From JARRPM01 sp963765545 (GTDB taxonomy: Bacteria; Pseudomonadota; Gammaproteobacteria; Pseudomonadales; Halieaceae): a stretch of DNA of 64,000 nucleotides. Position numbers and translations under genes: made by a program. Below the pieces are notes generated by a model. That model had not been told where the DNA came from. It worked only from the letters and a program-made list of their open reading frames with translations, and did not search any database. Of this stretch, positions 40,485-48,882 are shown piece by piece; the stretch's first letter is position 1, and each line of letters opens with the position of its first letter. Location: the NCBI GenBank assembly GCA_963765545.1, contig CAVXWW010000004.1, positions 2,046,001 to 2,110,000 of the forward strand, given 5' to 3'.

Positions 40485-41114
40485 ATGACTGATGACAAGA
40501 CAGCTACAGGCGATGTTGACTCGGCCGGGACTCACGCCTTGTTACGTACCGAACATCACATCATCCGCCTGACCTTCTGGCAAACTATCCTCTCGGTCGC
40601 CGGTGTCTTGATTGCTGTACTCGCCCTCTATGCGGCACTTACAGAATCTGCCGCGGTTCGCCAGCAGACTGCTGCAGCCGTCTGGCCGTTTGTGCAGTTG
40701 ATGGTTGAAGACTACGACACGGGCGATGCGGCAGGATTCTCGTTGGCATTAACAAATGCCGGTGTCGGTCCCGCAAAGATGAAGGACGTCCGCGTTAGCA
40801 TCGATGGCAACGTCACGCGAAACTGGTCCGAGCTGGTTGCCAGCGTGGATGGGGATACTGGAGCCGCGATCAACCGGAACTTTATCAGCGATCGTGTCAT
40901 TCGACCCGATGAAACGGTTATTGTATTTAGTACAAACAATGCAAACCTAGCACGAAAACTGGTTGGTGCCGTTAGTAAGCCACGAGGCGCGCTCACCTTC
41001 TGCTACTGCTCTATATTCGACGAGTGTTGGCTTGCAGATAGCCGCAAGGATCTGCAGGCGCCGGAGTTAGTCGAGACCTGTCCGGATTTCGGCAGCGATA
41101 CGTATATCAACTAG
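40485..41114 (+). CDS. Single-helix membrane-anchored protein, unknown
   Basis: 209 aa. A short hydrophilic N-terminus, then one helix (LTFWQTILSVAGVLIAVLAL, about 29-48), then a periplasm-like beta-rich domain (VWPFVQLMVEDYDTGDAAGF, LTNAGVGPAKMKDVRVSIDG, TLTFCYCSIFDECW). The pattern N-AGVGPA-K-V is common in small anchored proteins of environmental bacteria, but no named family comes to mind. Three Cys lie close together (CYC...C). It precedes a repeat copy at 41218, so it may be one more cassette of the same kind outside the dense array. Confidence 0.75.
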   Translation: MTDDKTATGDVDSAGTHALLRTEHHIIRLTFWQTILSVAGVLIAVLALYAALTESAAVRQQTAAAVWPFVQLMVEDYDTGDAAGFSLALTNAGVGPAKMKDVRVSIDGNVTRNWSELVASVDGDTGAAINRNFISDRVIRPDETVIVFSTNNANLARKLVGAVSKPRGALTFCYCSIFDECWLADSRKDLQAPELVETCPDFGSDTYIN

Positions 41115-41217
41115 CCGGCCCAAGCGCCGGCGGCACATGACGGCGCCTCTGGACTGCGGCATTCGACCTCATGGACGGTGGCGAACGACCGTTCACAGCT
41201 AGGCTTATGTCGCCTTC

Positions 41218-41315
41218 GCGTCGTTAGCTGCCGTCAGGCCCACCCCTTAACCTAGTCTCCTCTGCTACCGAAAAGAGCCATTCAGGCCTCCCCGCTTAAA
41301 TCTCTCAGCAGACTT
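41218..41315 (+). repeat. GTTAGC element, outlying copy with lost right end
   Basis: GCGTCGTTAGCTGCCGTCAGG start identical to the consensus; interior CTACCGAAAAGAGCCATTCA; the end reads CTCAGCAGACTTCG instead of ...GGTGCCA. Left flank GTCGCCTTC follows the GNC-N6 pattern. Confidence 0.65.
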
Positions 41316-41328
41316 CGTATCCACAGTT

Positions 41329-41592
41329 ATAATCATTGTTCTGCCGCTTCTTTGGGAGAATAGGGAGATCTCACTTGAAGTCATATTCCAGGGCATTGAA
41401 TCTATTGCTGTCGGGTTCGCAATGGTTCAGATTCGTCAATACCGCAGTGACAAGCGCCCCTAAGCAGCAATGGAATTATTGCATGCATTCCAGGCGCCAT
41501 CGTTCGCCAGAGCCCTGAATATTGTCTACGCGATGCCCGACGGCTTGTCCAAAGAAGTAATTGAAGAAATAGCAAAGGCAGCTGTTAAATAA
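41329..41592 (+). pseudogene. Degenerate DUF4760-like membrane protein gene
   Basis: The frame reads LPLLWENREISLEVIFQGIE, SIAVGFAMVQIRQYRSDKRP, then TAA at 41461, then continues AAMELLHAFQAPSFARALNI, VYAMPDGLSKEVIEEIAK to TAA at 41590. This is the recognisable start of a DUF4760-type family (helix, then QxRQYRxDK, then ELLHxFQxPxFxxALNIVY). About two-thirds of the gene is missing, no ATG is present and one in-frame stop occurs. Confidence 0.65.
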
Positions 41593-41646
41593 CCCGGACG
41601 GATCTTTTTCGGTTATCGTGTTCTGATCACAATAACGAGAATCACA

Positions 41647-42618
41647 ATGGCCAACACTGTAGGAACCGTTAAAGAGTTGTGGCGTTACCCCGTCAAGTCA
41701 ATGGTAGGGGAAAGCATCGCCAGCGCCAATATTACTGCGCAGGGGCTGACGGGTGATCGCCAGTGGGCGGTGCGGGATGAATCGCGCGGCGAACTGACGG
41801 TCGTGCGCAAGAACCCGCGCCTGCTGCAGTGCGCCGCCCGGTTTGCCAGTGCTCCCGAGGGCGATAATATCCCTGCGGTGATCATTACCCTGCCGGACGG
41901 GCGCGAACTCAGCAGTGATGCCCCCGATTGCGCAGCGGCATTATCAGAGCATCTACGCAAGCCGGTAACGCTGTGGCCCCTGCAACCGGCATCCAACTGG
42001 CGCCACTACCGCCTGGCGGAGGTTGGCGGCGCCCGTGAAATAAAACGCCAGTTTGGCACCAGCACCCTACCCGATCTGTCTTCGGTGCCCATGATGCTGG
42101 CCACGCAGCTGTCTTTCTTCGCAACCCCGCCAGGGCGCTATCACGATGTCTTTCCGCTGCACGTGTTGAGCACCAATGCATTGGCCACTATGGCCAACAT
42201 TGAACCGGCGGGCGACTTTATCGTGCAACGGTTTCGGCCCAATATTGTCATCGCCAGTGCCAGCCCGGCAACGGAGTTTGATGACTTCAGCTGGGTGGGT
42301 GGTTTCCTGCATGTCGGCAACTGCGTTATCAAGTGCGCCACCCGTACGGTCCGTTGCTCAGCCCCGGCCCAGCCGCAGTACGGGAATATTTCAAAAGATG
42401 GCAAGGTGGTACGCGCACTGGACAGGCACACCAATCGGCACCTGGGTATTAACGCCACCGTGGCATCCCCCGGCGTTTTGCGTGTCGGTGACGAGGTGCA
42501 CTGGGAACCGGCCAGGTCGCTGCTGCCCCGCTCGCTGCTGCGGCTGGCCGCACACGCTAAAAATGGCGTGCTTCACACCACCCTGAAAGGCCTGGATCTC
42601 GTCACCGGCAAACGCTGA
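41647..42618 (+). CDS. MOSC-domain protein with N-terminal MOSC_N
   Basis: 323 aa. MOSC_N (ELWRYPVKSMVGESI, GLTGDRQWAVRD) is followed by the MOSC domain (DFIVQRFRPNIVIA, FLHVGNCVIKCATRTVRC). The conserved Cys at about 237 in TVRCSAP corresponds to the Mo-cofactor ligand of mARC/YcbX-type proteins. Predicted molybdenum enzyme that reduces N-hydroxylated compounds. ATG at 41647 with AACGAG upstream. It marks the start of ordinary high-GC chromosome after the repeat zone. Confidence 0.9.
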   Translation: MANTVGTVKELWRYPVKSMVGESIASANITAQGLTGDRQWAVRDESRGELTVVRKNPRLLQCAARFASAPEGDNIPAVIITLPDGRELSSDAPDCAAALSEHLRKPVTLWPLQPASNWRHYRLAEVGGAREIKRQFGTSTLPDLSSVPMMLATQLSFFATPPGRYHDVFPLHVLSTNALATMANIEPAGDFIVQRFRPNIVIASASPATEFDDFSWVGGFLHVGNCVIKCATRTVRCSAPAQPQYGNISKDGKVVRALDRHTNRHLGINATVASPGVLRVGDEVHWEPARSLLPRSLLRLAAHAKNGVLHTTLKGLDLVTGKR

Positions 42619-42759
42619 CACGCCAGTTTCCGCTCTCCCTTTTGCGCCGCTCCGGGTCGCGCGGCGCCCCACCGTCAGCACCTATCCTGCACACCACCCC
42701 CGCCCGACCCCGCTGTCTTTTGTGCCTTCGCGGCTTGCATTCTGGCCACCTCAATACTA

Positions 42760-42775
42760 CTGTATATTTGTACAG
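42760..42775 (+). promoter_or_regulatory. LexA (SOS) box upstream of imuA
   Basis: CTGTATATTTGTACAG, the gammaproteobacterial LexA operator form CTGT-N8-ACAG. It lies 33 bp before the imuA ATG. Confidence 0.92.
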
Positions 42776-42807
42776 CTTATTGAGCGACAGAATTCCGGGG
42801 CAAGACC

Positions 42808-43551
42808 ATGAACGAAGTGCTAGAGCAAATCATCAATCGCAGCGACACCTGGCGTGGCCGCCAGCGTCGCTTTCACCACCATGAACCCTCCGCCAACAGC
42901 GACAATCACGGCTGTACAGGCCTGGCCACGGGGTATAGCGACCTTAACAGGCAGCTTGACCAGGGCGGCTGGCCCCTGGACAGTACCATTGAGCTGTTGA
43001 GCGACAGCAACGGGCTCGGCGGGATGGGACTGTTCCTGCCCGCCATGGAGAAACTCAGCGAGCAGGGTCGATGGCAGGCATTTATCGCCCCGCCCTACAT
43101 ACCTTACGCTCCGCTGCTGGCAGCCCGGGGCATCGATACCCAGCAGGTATTACTGGTACACCCCAAAAGTCGCCAGGACCTGCTTTGGAGCACCGAGCAA
43201 GCCCTGCGCAGCAGCACCTGCAGCGCTGTATTCAGCTGGCTGGGGGGCCATAACTACAGCTACAGCGAGCTGCGCAAGCTGCAACTGGCTGCCGCCGGCG
43301 GCGACAGCCTGGCGGTATTGTTTCGCCCCGGCGAGGCCGCCGACAACCACGCACCAGCCAGCCTGCGCCTGCAGATGAGGGCATATCGCAGGGTTCACAT
43401 ACTCAAACAGCGCGGCGGCAACCAGCACATCGACGTGGACCTGTCCCCGATAGAGGATGTACCCGGGCAGCCACAGTTGTGGGAATTACCCGTATGGCCG
43501 CCCGGCAACCAGCACGACGCGGCAACAGAGGCCCAATCCCCGGTAGCCTGA
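42808..43551 (+). CDS. imuA: ImuA, translesion-synthesis accessory protein
   Basis: 247 aa, SulA/RecA-like ImuA that works with ImuB and DnaE2 in SOS mutagenesis. Typical segments: GLATGYSDLNRQLDQGGWPL, TIELLSDSNGLGGMGLFLPA (RecA-like core lacking a real Walker A), FIAPPYIPYAPLLAARGI and RRVHILKQRGG. It has a LexA box but is separated from imuB by four intervening genes, whereas imuA, imuB and dnaE2 are usually contiguous. Confidence 0.9.
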   Translation: MNEVLEQIINRSDTWRGRQRRFHHHEPSANSDNHGCTGLATGYSDLNRQLDQGGWPLDSTIELLSDSNGLGGMGLFLPAMEKLSEQGRWQAFIAPPYIPYAPLLAARGIDTQQVLLVHPKSRQDLLWSTEQALRSSTCSAVFSWLGGHNYSYSELRKLQLAAAGGDSLAVLFRPGEAADNHAPASLRLQMRAYRRVHILKQRGGNQHIDVDLSPIEDVPGQPQLWELPVWPPGNQHDAATEAQSPVA

Positions 43552-43637
43552 CATACAATTTATGGCTTGCGCGGTCGCTGCCCCGGGCGCTTGTGACTAT
43601 AATTGCTGTCCAAGCAAGCACACGGAATACAAAGAAT

Positions 43638-44075
43638 ATGCAGGAACTACCTCATCATTACCGGGTCAATGCCAGTGCCGAAACAGATGGTAATGTCGTC
43701 ATCAAAGCCGATGATTTACCTGGGATTGTCACCGCACCACCGGCGGAATTCGGTGGCCCGGGAGACCAGTGGTCACCCGAAACCCTGCTGGTTGGCGCCA
43801 TTGCCGACTGCTTTATTTTGACGTTCCGGGCCATCGCCAAGGCGTCCAAACTGGAATGGAATGCCCTGGAGTGCTCCGCCGAGGGTGTACTGGAGCGGGT
43901 GGAAAGGGTCACAAGGTTCACGGCGGTCACGGTCCGGGCCAGGCTCACCGTACCGGCGGGCACCGACAGCGACAAGGCACAACGCCTGCTGCAAAAGTCC
44001 GAGGAAGCCTGCCTGGTTACTCGCTCCATGCTGGTCGAGTCGCACCTGGAAGCTGAAATCATTGTCGATGACTGA
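43638..44075 (+). CDS. OsmC-family protein
   Basis: 145 aa from ATG at 43638. The ORF opens at 43479 inside imuA but the OsmC fold begins here. Motifs: EFGGPGDQWSPETLLVGAIA with the conserved catalytic Cys in ADCFIL and the second in EEACLVTRSM. OsmC/Ohr proteins reduce organic hydroperoxides through this Cys pair. Both Cys are present, so the protein may be active. It lies 86 bp after imuA and may be read through in the SOS response. Confidence 0.88.
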   Translation: MQELPHHYRVNASAETDGNVVIKADDLPGIVTAPPAEFGGPGDQWSPETLLVGAIADCFILTFRAIAKASKLEWNALECSAEGVLERVERVTRFTAVTVRARLTVPAGTDSDKAQRLLQKSEEACLVTRSMLVESHLEAEIIVDD

Positions 44076-44137
44076 ACAAGGCTTGCCAGATGATCGTATA
44101 ACCGGCTGATTATGGCCGCCCGGGCAACAGGGACAGC

Positions 44138-44599
44138 ATGATGACAACACCCCTCACCGGCAGATGCCAGTGCGGCAAAGCACACTACTCGATCACGGCT
44201 GACCCCCTGTTCACCTATGCGTGCCACTGCAGTGATTGCCAGAAACGCACCGGCAGCGCCTTCAGCATGGGCCTGGTCATTCTCACGGACTCGCTACAGG
44301 TTGAGGGCGAGCTGACAGCCTGGAGCCGCACCTCGGACAAGGGCAACACCAATACACGCTATAGCTGCGCCGGCTGCGGCAATATCATTTATGGCATTGG
44401 TGACAGCAATCCTGAACTGGCCAAGCTGCAGGCCGGCACCCTGGATGAAACGCAAGCCCTGGAACCCGAGATACACATCTGGACATGCAAAAAGCAGGGC
44501 TGGCTTACCCTGCCGAACCGTGCCCGCACATTCGACACCGAACCGGAAACAGCGGCGCAGTGGTTACAGGCCGCCGCCGAGTTTCGGGCGGGTAGTTAA
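44138..44599 (+). CDS. GFA-family (Gfa-like) zinc protein
   Basis: 153 aa. The Cys pattern CQCG (10-13), CHCSDCQKRTGSAF and YSCAGCGNIIYG matches the glutathione-dependent formaldehyde-activating (GFA) family, which binds zinc. Most GFA homologues have no proven formaldehyde activity. Double ATG at 44138/44141. It ends 4 bp before the small DUF2788 gene, suggesting co-transcription. Confidence 0.9.
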   Translation: MMTTPLTGRCQCGKAHYSITADPLFTYACHCSDCQKRTGSAFSMGLVILTDSLQVEGELTAWSRTSDKGNTNTRYSCAGCGNIIYGIGDSNPELAKLQAGTLDETQALEPEIHIWTCKKQGWLTLPNRARTFDTEPETAAQWLQAAAEFRAGS

Positions 44600-44603
44600 C
44601 GGT

Positions 44604-44816
44604 ATGGACGAGTGGCTTACAGACTATGGCGTCACCCTCGGGGTAGGCGCCCTGATCCTGCTCATGGTTTACATTGTCTGGGACCTGGCCAAGCGCAGCA
44701 ATGCCGGCAGGTTCGGCACCATGATCCTCTATATTGGCCTGGCCATGGGCATCTTCGGTTTCCTGATGAAATTTGTAATCACCTATATGCTCGAAAATGC
44801 CGGCGTTGGCGGCTAG
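44604..44816 (+). CDS. DUF2788-like small membrane protein
   Basis: 70 aa from ATG at 44604. Two helices (GVTLGVGALILLMVYIVW, then MILYIGLAMGIFGFLMKFVI) separated by DLAKRSNAGRFGT, the DUF2788 layout. Function unknown. The frame continues upstream to 44391 but inside the previous gene, so that longer version is rejected. Confidence 0.8.
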   Translation: MDEWLTDYGVTLGVGALILLMVYIVWDLAKRSNAGRFGTMILYIGLAMGIFGFLMKFVITYMLENAGVGG

Positions 44817-44840
44817 CTGGCTTGAGGCAGCCCCCGGGAT

Positions 44841-45173
44841 TCAGTCAGTGCCGGCCTCATCAATTTCCGCGACCATCTGACTGCGATTGCGGTACTCGAC
44901 CAGTTCATTGTTGTAGCGCGCGGAAAACAGCTCCAGCTGACCCAGCAACTGGTTATGCTGGCGCCGGTTCATCAGGCCACAACCCAGGTAAGTCCTGCCC
45001 TGGCGCAGGTACTGCTCCGCCGCCACTTGCGCTCTGTCCATGTCCTGCTTGCTGGCCACCGCGGCATCAGGCAACACCGGCTGCACCCGCGGGTTCTTGA
45101 CCGGGCAGTCCGCCGCTGCATCCAGTGCCAGGCAGAGTGCCGGGATGGCAATCATGACTTTAATCGTTTTCAT
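44841..45173 (-). CDS. Small secreted protein
   Basis: 110 aa from ATG at 45173 (GGTGAAAAG upstream); the ORF start at 45254 lies in the operator region. Signal peptide KTIKVMIAIPALCLALDAAA, mature part with two Cys (DCPVKNP, YLGCGLMN) likely disulfide-bonded, and a helical Gln-rich segment RRQHNQLLGQLELFSARYNN. No family recognised. Two unusual palindromes/direct repeats lie upstream. Confidence 0.75.
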   Translation of the reverse strand: MKTIKVMIAIPALCLALDAAADCPVKNPRVQPVLPDAAVASKQDMDRAQVAAEQYLRQGRTYLGCGLMNRRQHNQLLGQLELFSARYNNELVEYRNRSQMVAEIDEAGTD

Positions 45174-45199
45174 CTTTTCACCATTCGCTACTTTAAGTA

Positions 45200-45219
45200 A
45201 CGTTACCGACCGGTAACGT
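45200..45219. promoter_or_regulatory. 20-bp palindromic operator candidate
   Basis: ACGTTACCG-AC-CGGTAACGT has perfect 9-bp arms, centred about 37 bp before the ATG at 45173. The size and symmetry fit a TetR- or MarR-type site. No such regulator gene is adjacent. Confidence 0.6.
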
Positions 45220-45320
45220 GTTACCACTATCCCCCCTGCAATCTGGAGATACAAGGGTATTTTTATGAATTAATTAGTTTTTATGGCTCTAAAGCTGCCT
45301 TTTCATATAGGCATTTGAAA

Positions 45321-45357
45321 TGCACCAACTTGTAACATTTTGTAACATTTCGGTGCA
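45321..45357. promoter_or_regulatory. Tandem TGTAACATTT repeat inside an inverted repeat
   Basis: TGTAACATTT occurs twice in exact tandem (45331-45350), framed by TGCACC (45321-45326) and GGTGCA (45352-45357). It lies between the divergent genes at 45173 and 45486; protein binding is inferred only. Confidence 0.45.
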
Positions 45358-45406
45358 GAAACAATATCGCAGCCCGGACTGGACAACGCCCCCTCAAATA
45401 ACAATA

Positions 45407-45422
45407 CTGTATATATGTACAG
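45407..45422 (+). promoter_or_regulatory. LexA (SOS) box upstream of imuB
   Basis: CTGTATATATGTACAG, 64 bp before the imuB ATG; near-perfect match to the consensus. Confidence 0.93.
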
Positions 45423-45485
45423 TATAAAGTTCATAATGGGCCCACCCTCCCCCTCACACATGACTGGCCCCTGCCAGAGCCTCCC

Positions 45486-46913
45486 ATGAGCCTGTGGCTG
45501 TGCCTGCGATTCAGCCAGCTGCCCCTGCAGTGCCTGTCCCGCTCTGAGGAGCAAGCCATGGTGGTACTGGCCAGGCAGCGGGTCATTTGCACCAATGACT
45601 GCGCCGCCAGCCTCGGTATCCGCCCGGGCATGGGTGCAACAACAGTGCACGCCCTGGCCAATGATGAGCCACTGCAGTTGCTGGAAAGGGACGAGAGCGC
45701 CGAACAGCGCAGCCTGCAGCAACTGTGTTGCTGGGCCTACGGGATCACACCCAGCCTGTTCAGCTGGCGCCAGGATTGCCTGCAACTGGAGATCGGCGGC
45801 TGCCTGGAACTGTTCCAGGGCCTGGACTGCCTGCTGGCAGAGGTTGCCAGTGGCATTGGCAGCCGCGGCTACTGCGCACAATACGGCCTGGCACCCACCC
45901 CCAAAGCCGCCTGGCTACTATCGTTTGCCCCCGAGGGCCAGGCGCTGGACATAAACCAGGGCCTGACCGACAGACTCGCCCCACTGCCACTGGACCTGCT
46001 CGATCAATTCCCCACCGCGGTCGATTCACTGCGCCGCGCGGGCCTGCACACCCTGGGCGATATCCTGGCGTTACCGCCCGCCGCCCTGGGCCGGCGTTGC
46101 GGCAAGGAATTCGCCCGGTTCCTGCAGCAAATGCTGGGCCAGCGTGAAGATCGGGAGGCCGATTACCAACCTCCCACCACCTTCAGCGACGAGTATTGGT
46201 ATGGCTACGAGGTAAAAGCCAATACGGAGTTACTGCCGGCGGTACAGCTGCTGCTACAGACACTGTGTGCCTTCCTGCGCAGCACCCAACTGCAAACCGC
46301 GGAGATCTGCTGGCAGCTGATCGGCATAGACAGGAACCTGCGGGAAGTAAAGGTACGCAGCGCCAGCAGCCACAGCGACTGGAAAAGCTGGCACCAGCTC
46401 ACCACCATCCGCTTCGAGCAGTTGCAACTGACCACCGGCGTGGAGGGGCTGGCCCTTAACTGCCCGAGTTTACGCCCGGGCCAACCCGAGAATATCGACC
46501 TGTTCCACCCCGGCAAGCAGCGGGAACCGCTGGCCCACCTGCTGGATCGCCTGCGCAGCCGGCTGGGCCTGCAGGCTATTGAGAAAGTCAGCTGCCGGGA
46601 CGAACACCTGCCGGAATTTGCCGTGCATGTGGCCAGCGACCTTATCGACAGCGAAACCGGCACCGACCAACCCTGTAGCCAACGCCCGTTCTGGCTGATG
46701 CCCCAACCCAAGGTACTGAGGCAATCACGCCACCAACTTTACTGGAACGGGCCGCTGACCCTGCAGTGCGGGCCGGAGCGGATTGAGGACAACTGGTGGC
46801 AGGAACCGGTCAGCCGGGACTATTTCGTCGCCAGCGACAGTAATGGCCAGCAATACTGGGTGTTTCGCGACAGGCTATCCCGCAAATGGTATATCCACGG
46901 AATGTTTGCCTGA
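45486..46913 (+). CDS. imuB: ImuB, Y-family polymerase-like mutasome protein
   Basis: 475 aa. UmuC/DinB-like N-terminal fold (SLWLCLRFSQLPLQCLSR, DLLDQFPTAVDSLRRAGLHT, LGDILALPPAALGRRCGKEF), but the acidic catalytic residues of active Y-family polymerases are not in their usual places, as expected for ImuB. ImuB scaffolds DnaE2 and the sliding clamp. The C-terminal part ends YWVFRDRLSRKWYIHGMFA, the family end. It is monocistronic behind its own LexA box rather than next to imuA. Confidence 0.92.
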   Translation: MSLWLCLRFSQLPLQCLSRSEEQAMVVLARQRVICTNDCAASLGIRPGMGATTVHALANDEPLQLLERDESAEQRSLQQLCCWAYGITPSLFSWRQDCLQLEIGGCLELFQGLDCLLAEVASGIGSRGYCAQYGLAPTPKAAWLLSFAPEGQALDINQGLTDRLAPLPLDLLDQFPTAVDSLRRAGLHTLGDILALPPAALGRRCGKEFARFLQQMLGQREDREADYQPPTTFSDEYWYGYEVKANTELLPAVQLLLQTLCAFLRSTQLQTAEICWQLIGIDRNLREVKVRSASSHSDWKSWHQLTTIRFEQLQLTTGVEGLALNCPSLRPGQPENIDLFHPGKQREPLAHLLDRLRSRLGLQAIEKVSCRDEHLPEFAVHVASDLIDSETGTDQPCSQRPFWLMPQPKVLRQSRHQLYWNGPLTLQCGPERIEDNWWQEPVSRDYFVASDSNGQQYWVFRDRLSRKWYIHGMFA

Positions 46914-46928
46914 ACGGCGCGATGGCCG

Positions 46929-47951
46929 TTATTCGAACAACACCACCTCGTCGAATCGCGGCAGGGTATTAAAACGCAGCCCGGGATTGTCCGCCTGCTT
47001 CTGCTCCAGGAACAGCCGGGTGTTTTCCAGGCCGCCAGCCAGGAATGCCTCGGCATTCAGCGGGCCTTTGAAGGGGCCTTCGACCGGTGCCGTGAGGCTG
47101 TCATAGTGGATAGGAATAATCCGTCGCGGCGCCACCGCGCCCACGGTCTCGCGCCAGAAACTCTCGCGGTAGTCTGCCGTCTGCGAACCCAGCCCACCCA
47201 CACCCAGGAGAACAGTATCGGCACTGAAATCCTCAAGCGCCCCCTCCAGGTAACCGGCACTGCCGACAATCAACCAGCTCCCCCTGGGGTGACTGACATG
47301 CAACACATAAGGCACGCCCAGTTTGTAATCGTAAACCGACACTGGCGGCACCAGGGGCGCGTCAATCATCGGATCTCCCAGTACCCGCTCACGCAACTCG
47401 GGATCGGCAAACTGAAAGTGCCGGGACACAATCGGCGTGATCACAAACTGGCCCAGCTGGAACGGGGCCCGATCCGCCACAACCTTGATCTGCGACTCGG
47501 GTAAACCCCAGCCACGGCCGATGTTGGCGGTGGCCTCCGAGCCCATCAGCACCGCCCCCGTGCGCCGCGCAACCTCCGGCGCGTCCATAGCGTGGTCGTA
47601 ATGGGAGTGAACGGGAAATACGACATCGAGGCTGGCCACCTCATTAGCCGCCAGGCCGCGCTCTATCGCCTCAAGATCCGGGGCGATCTTGCCAAACAAC
47701 AAACTGAAAGGCCCGGGCCGACTGAACCAGCCATCTACCATCCAGCTGGTTTCACCATCACTGAACAGCAGGGTCGAGGTGCCGGTAAAGCGCACCGTCA
47801 CGGCGCCAGCCGGAATATCCCCACTGCCAGCCAGCGCCCAGGCCGGGTCTACCGGTGGCGGCTTGTAAAACAACAACAGCCAGGCGAGACCCAGCGCCAG
47901 CACGAAACACAACGCTATTAAGGCCGTCAGTAACCGCTTTACCAGACCCAT
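46929..47951 (-). CDS. Membrane-anchored MBL-fold metallohydrolase
   Basis: 340 aa. An N-terminal signal anchor (LLTALIALCFVLALGLAWLL) places the domain in the periplasm. The metal motif HSHYDHA (about 116-122) and later SRHFQ and IPIHYDSL histidines fit the UlaG/NAPE-PLD-like branch. It ends 16 bp from imuB in convergent orientation. Substrate unknown, lipid or phosphodiester possible. Confidence 0.87.
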   Translation of the reverse strand: MGLVKRLLTALIALCFVLALGLAWLLLFYKPPPVDPAWALAGSGDIPAGAVTVRFTGTSTLLFSDGETSWMVDGWFSRPGPFSLLFGKIAPDLEAIERGLAANEVASLDVVFPVHSHYDHAMDAPEVARRTGAVLMGSEATANIGRGWGLPESQIKVVADRAPFQLGQFVITPIVSRHFQFADPELRERVLGDPMIDAPLVPPVSVYDYKLGVPYVLHVSHPRGSWLIVGSAGYLEGALEDFSADTVLLGVGGLGSQTADYRESFWRETVGAVAPRRIIPIHYDSLTAPVEGPFKGPLNAEAFLAGGLENTRLFLEQKQADNPGLRFNTLPRFDEVVLFE

Positions 47952-48023
47952 AAAAACCTCCTCAATGATTTCGCACCCCGACCAACCAGCTGCATCAAGG
48001 CACCTGTAGCCCGGGGACCAGGC

Positions 48024-48479
48024 TCAGCCAGGGTGCCCGACCTCTTCCAGCCAGCGCGGCCACGGAGGATGCTCATCCGGTTGCCAGATCGACAATATGA
48101 ACTGGTCCGCCTCGGCCAGCGACCATCGTCCGGCCTCAATAGCGTAGCGGGAATAAAAGGCACTCACCCGGTAGTTGGCCGCACAGTGGACCAGCAGTTT
48201 GCGATCGCCCGCCCGCTGCATCAGCTGCCGGAACTGCCGGTAATCCGCCACGGTCGGCCGGGCGAAGTCTACCGGCAGGTAGAGGTACTCAATACCCTGG
48301 GCCTCAACCAGTTGCCGCTCTTCCGTCACCGCGTACTGGCTGGAGTCGGGCAGCAGGTTGATAACCACCTCAAAACCCTCACTGCCAAGTTGCGCCAACT
48401 GCTCCGGCTCGACCCGCCCCGCAGTCGCCACCGTGTCGTTAACCGCATGAAAGTTATACGCCTTGTTGACGCTCACCAA
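48024..48479 (-). CDS. DUF442/PTP-like phosphatase family protein
   Basis: 151 aa. Motifs AGRVEPEQLAQLGSEGFEVV, INLLPD and YLPVDFARPTV follow the beta-lactamase-hydrolase-like/DUF442 phosphatase fold. The active-site loop is VHCAANYRVSAF: Cys 99 and Arg 104 are separated by four residues, not the five of classic tyrosine phosphatases (Cx5R). Related proteins from this branch often share this short loop as far as I recall. Activity is uncertain. Confidence 0.8.
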   Translation of the reverse strand: MVSVNKAYNFHAVNDTVATAGRVEPEQLAQLGSEGFEVVINLLPDSSQYAVTEERQLVEAQGIEYLYLPVDFARPTVADYRQFRQLMQRAGDRKLLVHCAANYRVSAFYSRYAIEAGRWSLAEADQFILSIWQPDEHPPWPRWLEEVGHPG

Positions 48480-48504
48480 AGCCTCCCTGTGACAGCAGAC
48501 ACTG

Positions 48505-48846
48505 TCATGCCTTCTTGACGAATTCCGACTTCAGCTTCATGGCACCAATACCGTCTATCTTGCAGTCAATATCGTGATCGCCGTCCACCAGACGTATATT
48601 CTTGACCCGGGTACCCACTTTCACCACCGAGGAGCTACCTTTGACCTTGAGGTCCTTGATGACGGTCACCGTGTCGCCATCAGCCAACACATTGCCGTTA
48701 GCATCGGTGACAACCGGTTCATCCACTAAGGCTGTGGCCGCGGCATCCTTTGCCCACTCGTGGCCGCATTCCGGACAGACAAACACCGAGCCGTCGTCGT
48801 AGCCGTAAGGTGATTTGCACTCGGGGCACGGGGGAATATCGCTCAT
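48505..48846 (-). CDS. yjdM: YjdM/PhnA-type zinc-ribbon protein
   Basis: 113 aa. N-terminal zinc ribbon CPECKSPYGYDDGSVFVCPE with the fourth Cys in CGHEW, then the PhnA domain (DANGNVLADGDTVTVIKDLK, KGSSSVVKVGTRVKNIRLVD, DIDCKIDGIGAMKLKSEFVK). Length and order match E. coli YjdM. Despite the old name it is not shown to act in phosphonate breakdown. ATG at 48846 with GGAAGTG upstream. Confidence 0.95.
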   Translation of the reverse strand: MSDIPPCPECKSPYGYDDGSVFVCPECGHEWAKDAAATALVDEPVVTDANGNVLADGDTVTVIKDLKVKGSSSVVKVGTRVKNIRLVDGDHDIDCKIDGIGAMKLKSEFVKKA

Positions 48847-48882
48847 ATCACTTCCTTTACCGCAGGGCCGGGCGCAGAGTCC

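Noticed and set aside
41336..41518. 60-codon ORF MFCRFFGR...
   Set aside because: Out of frame with the recognisable DUF4760-like remnant; no RBS.
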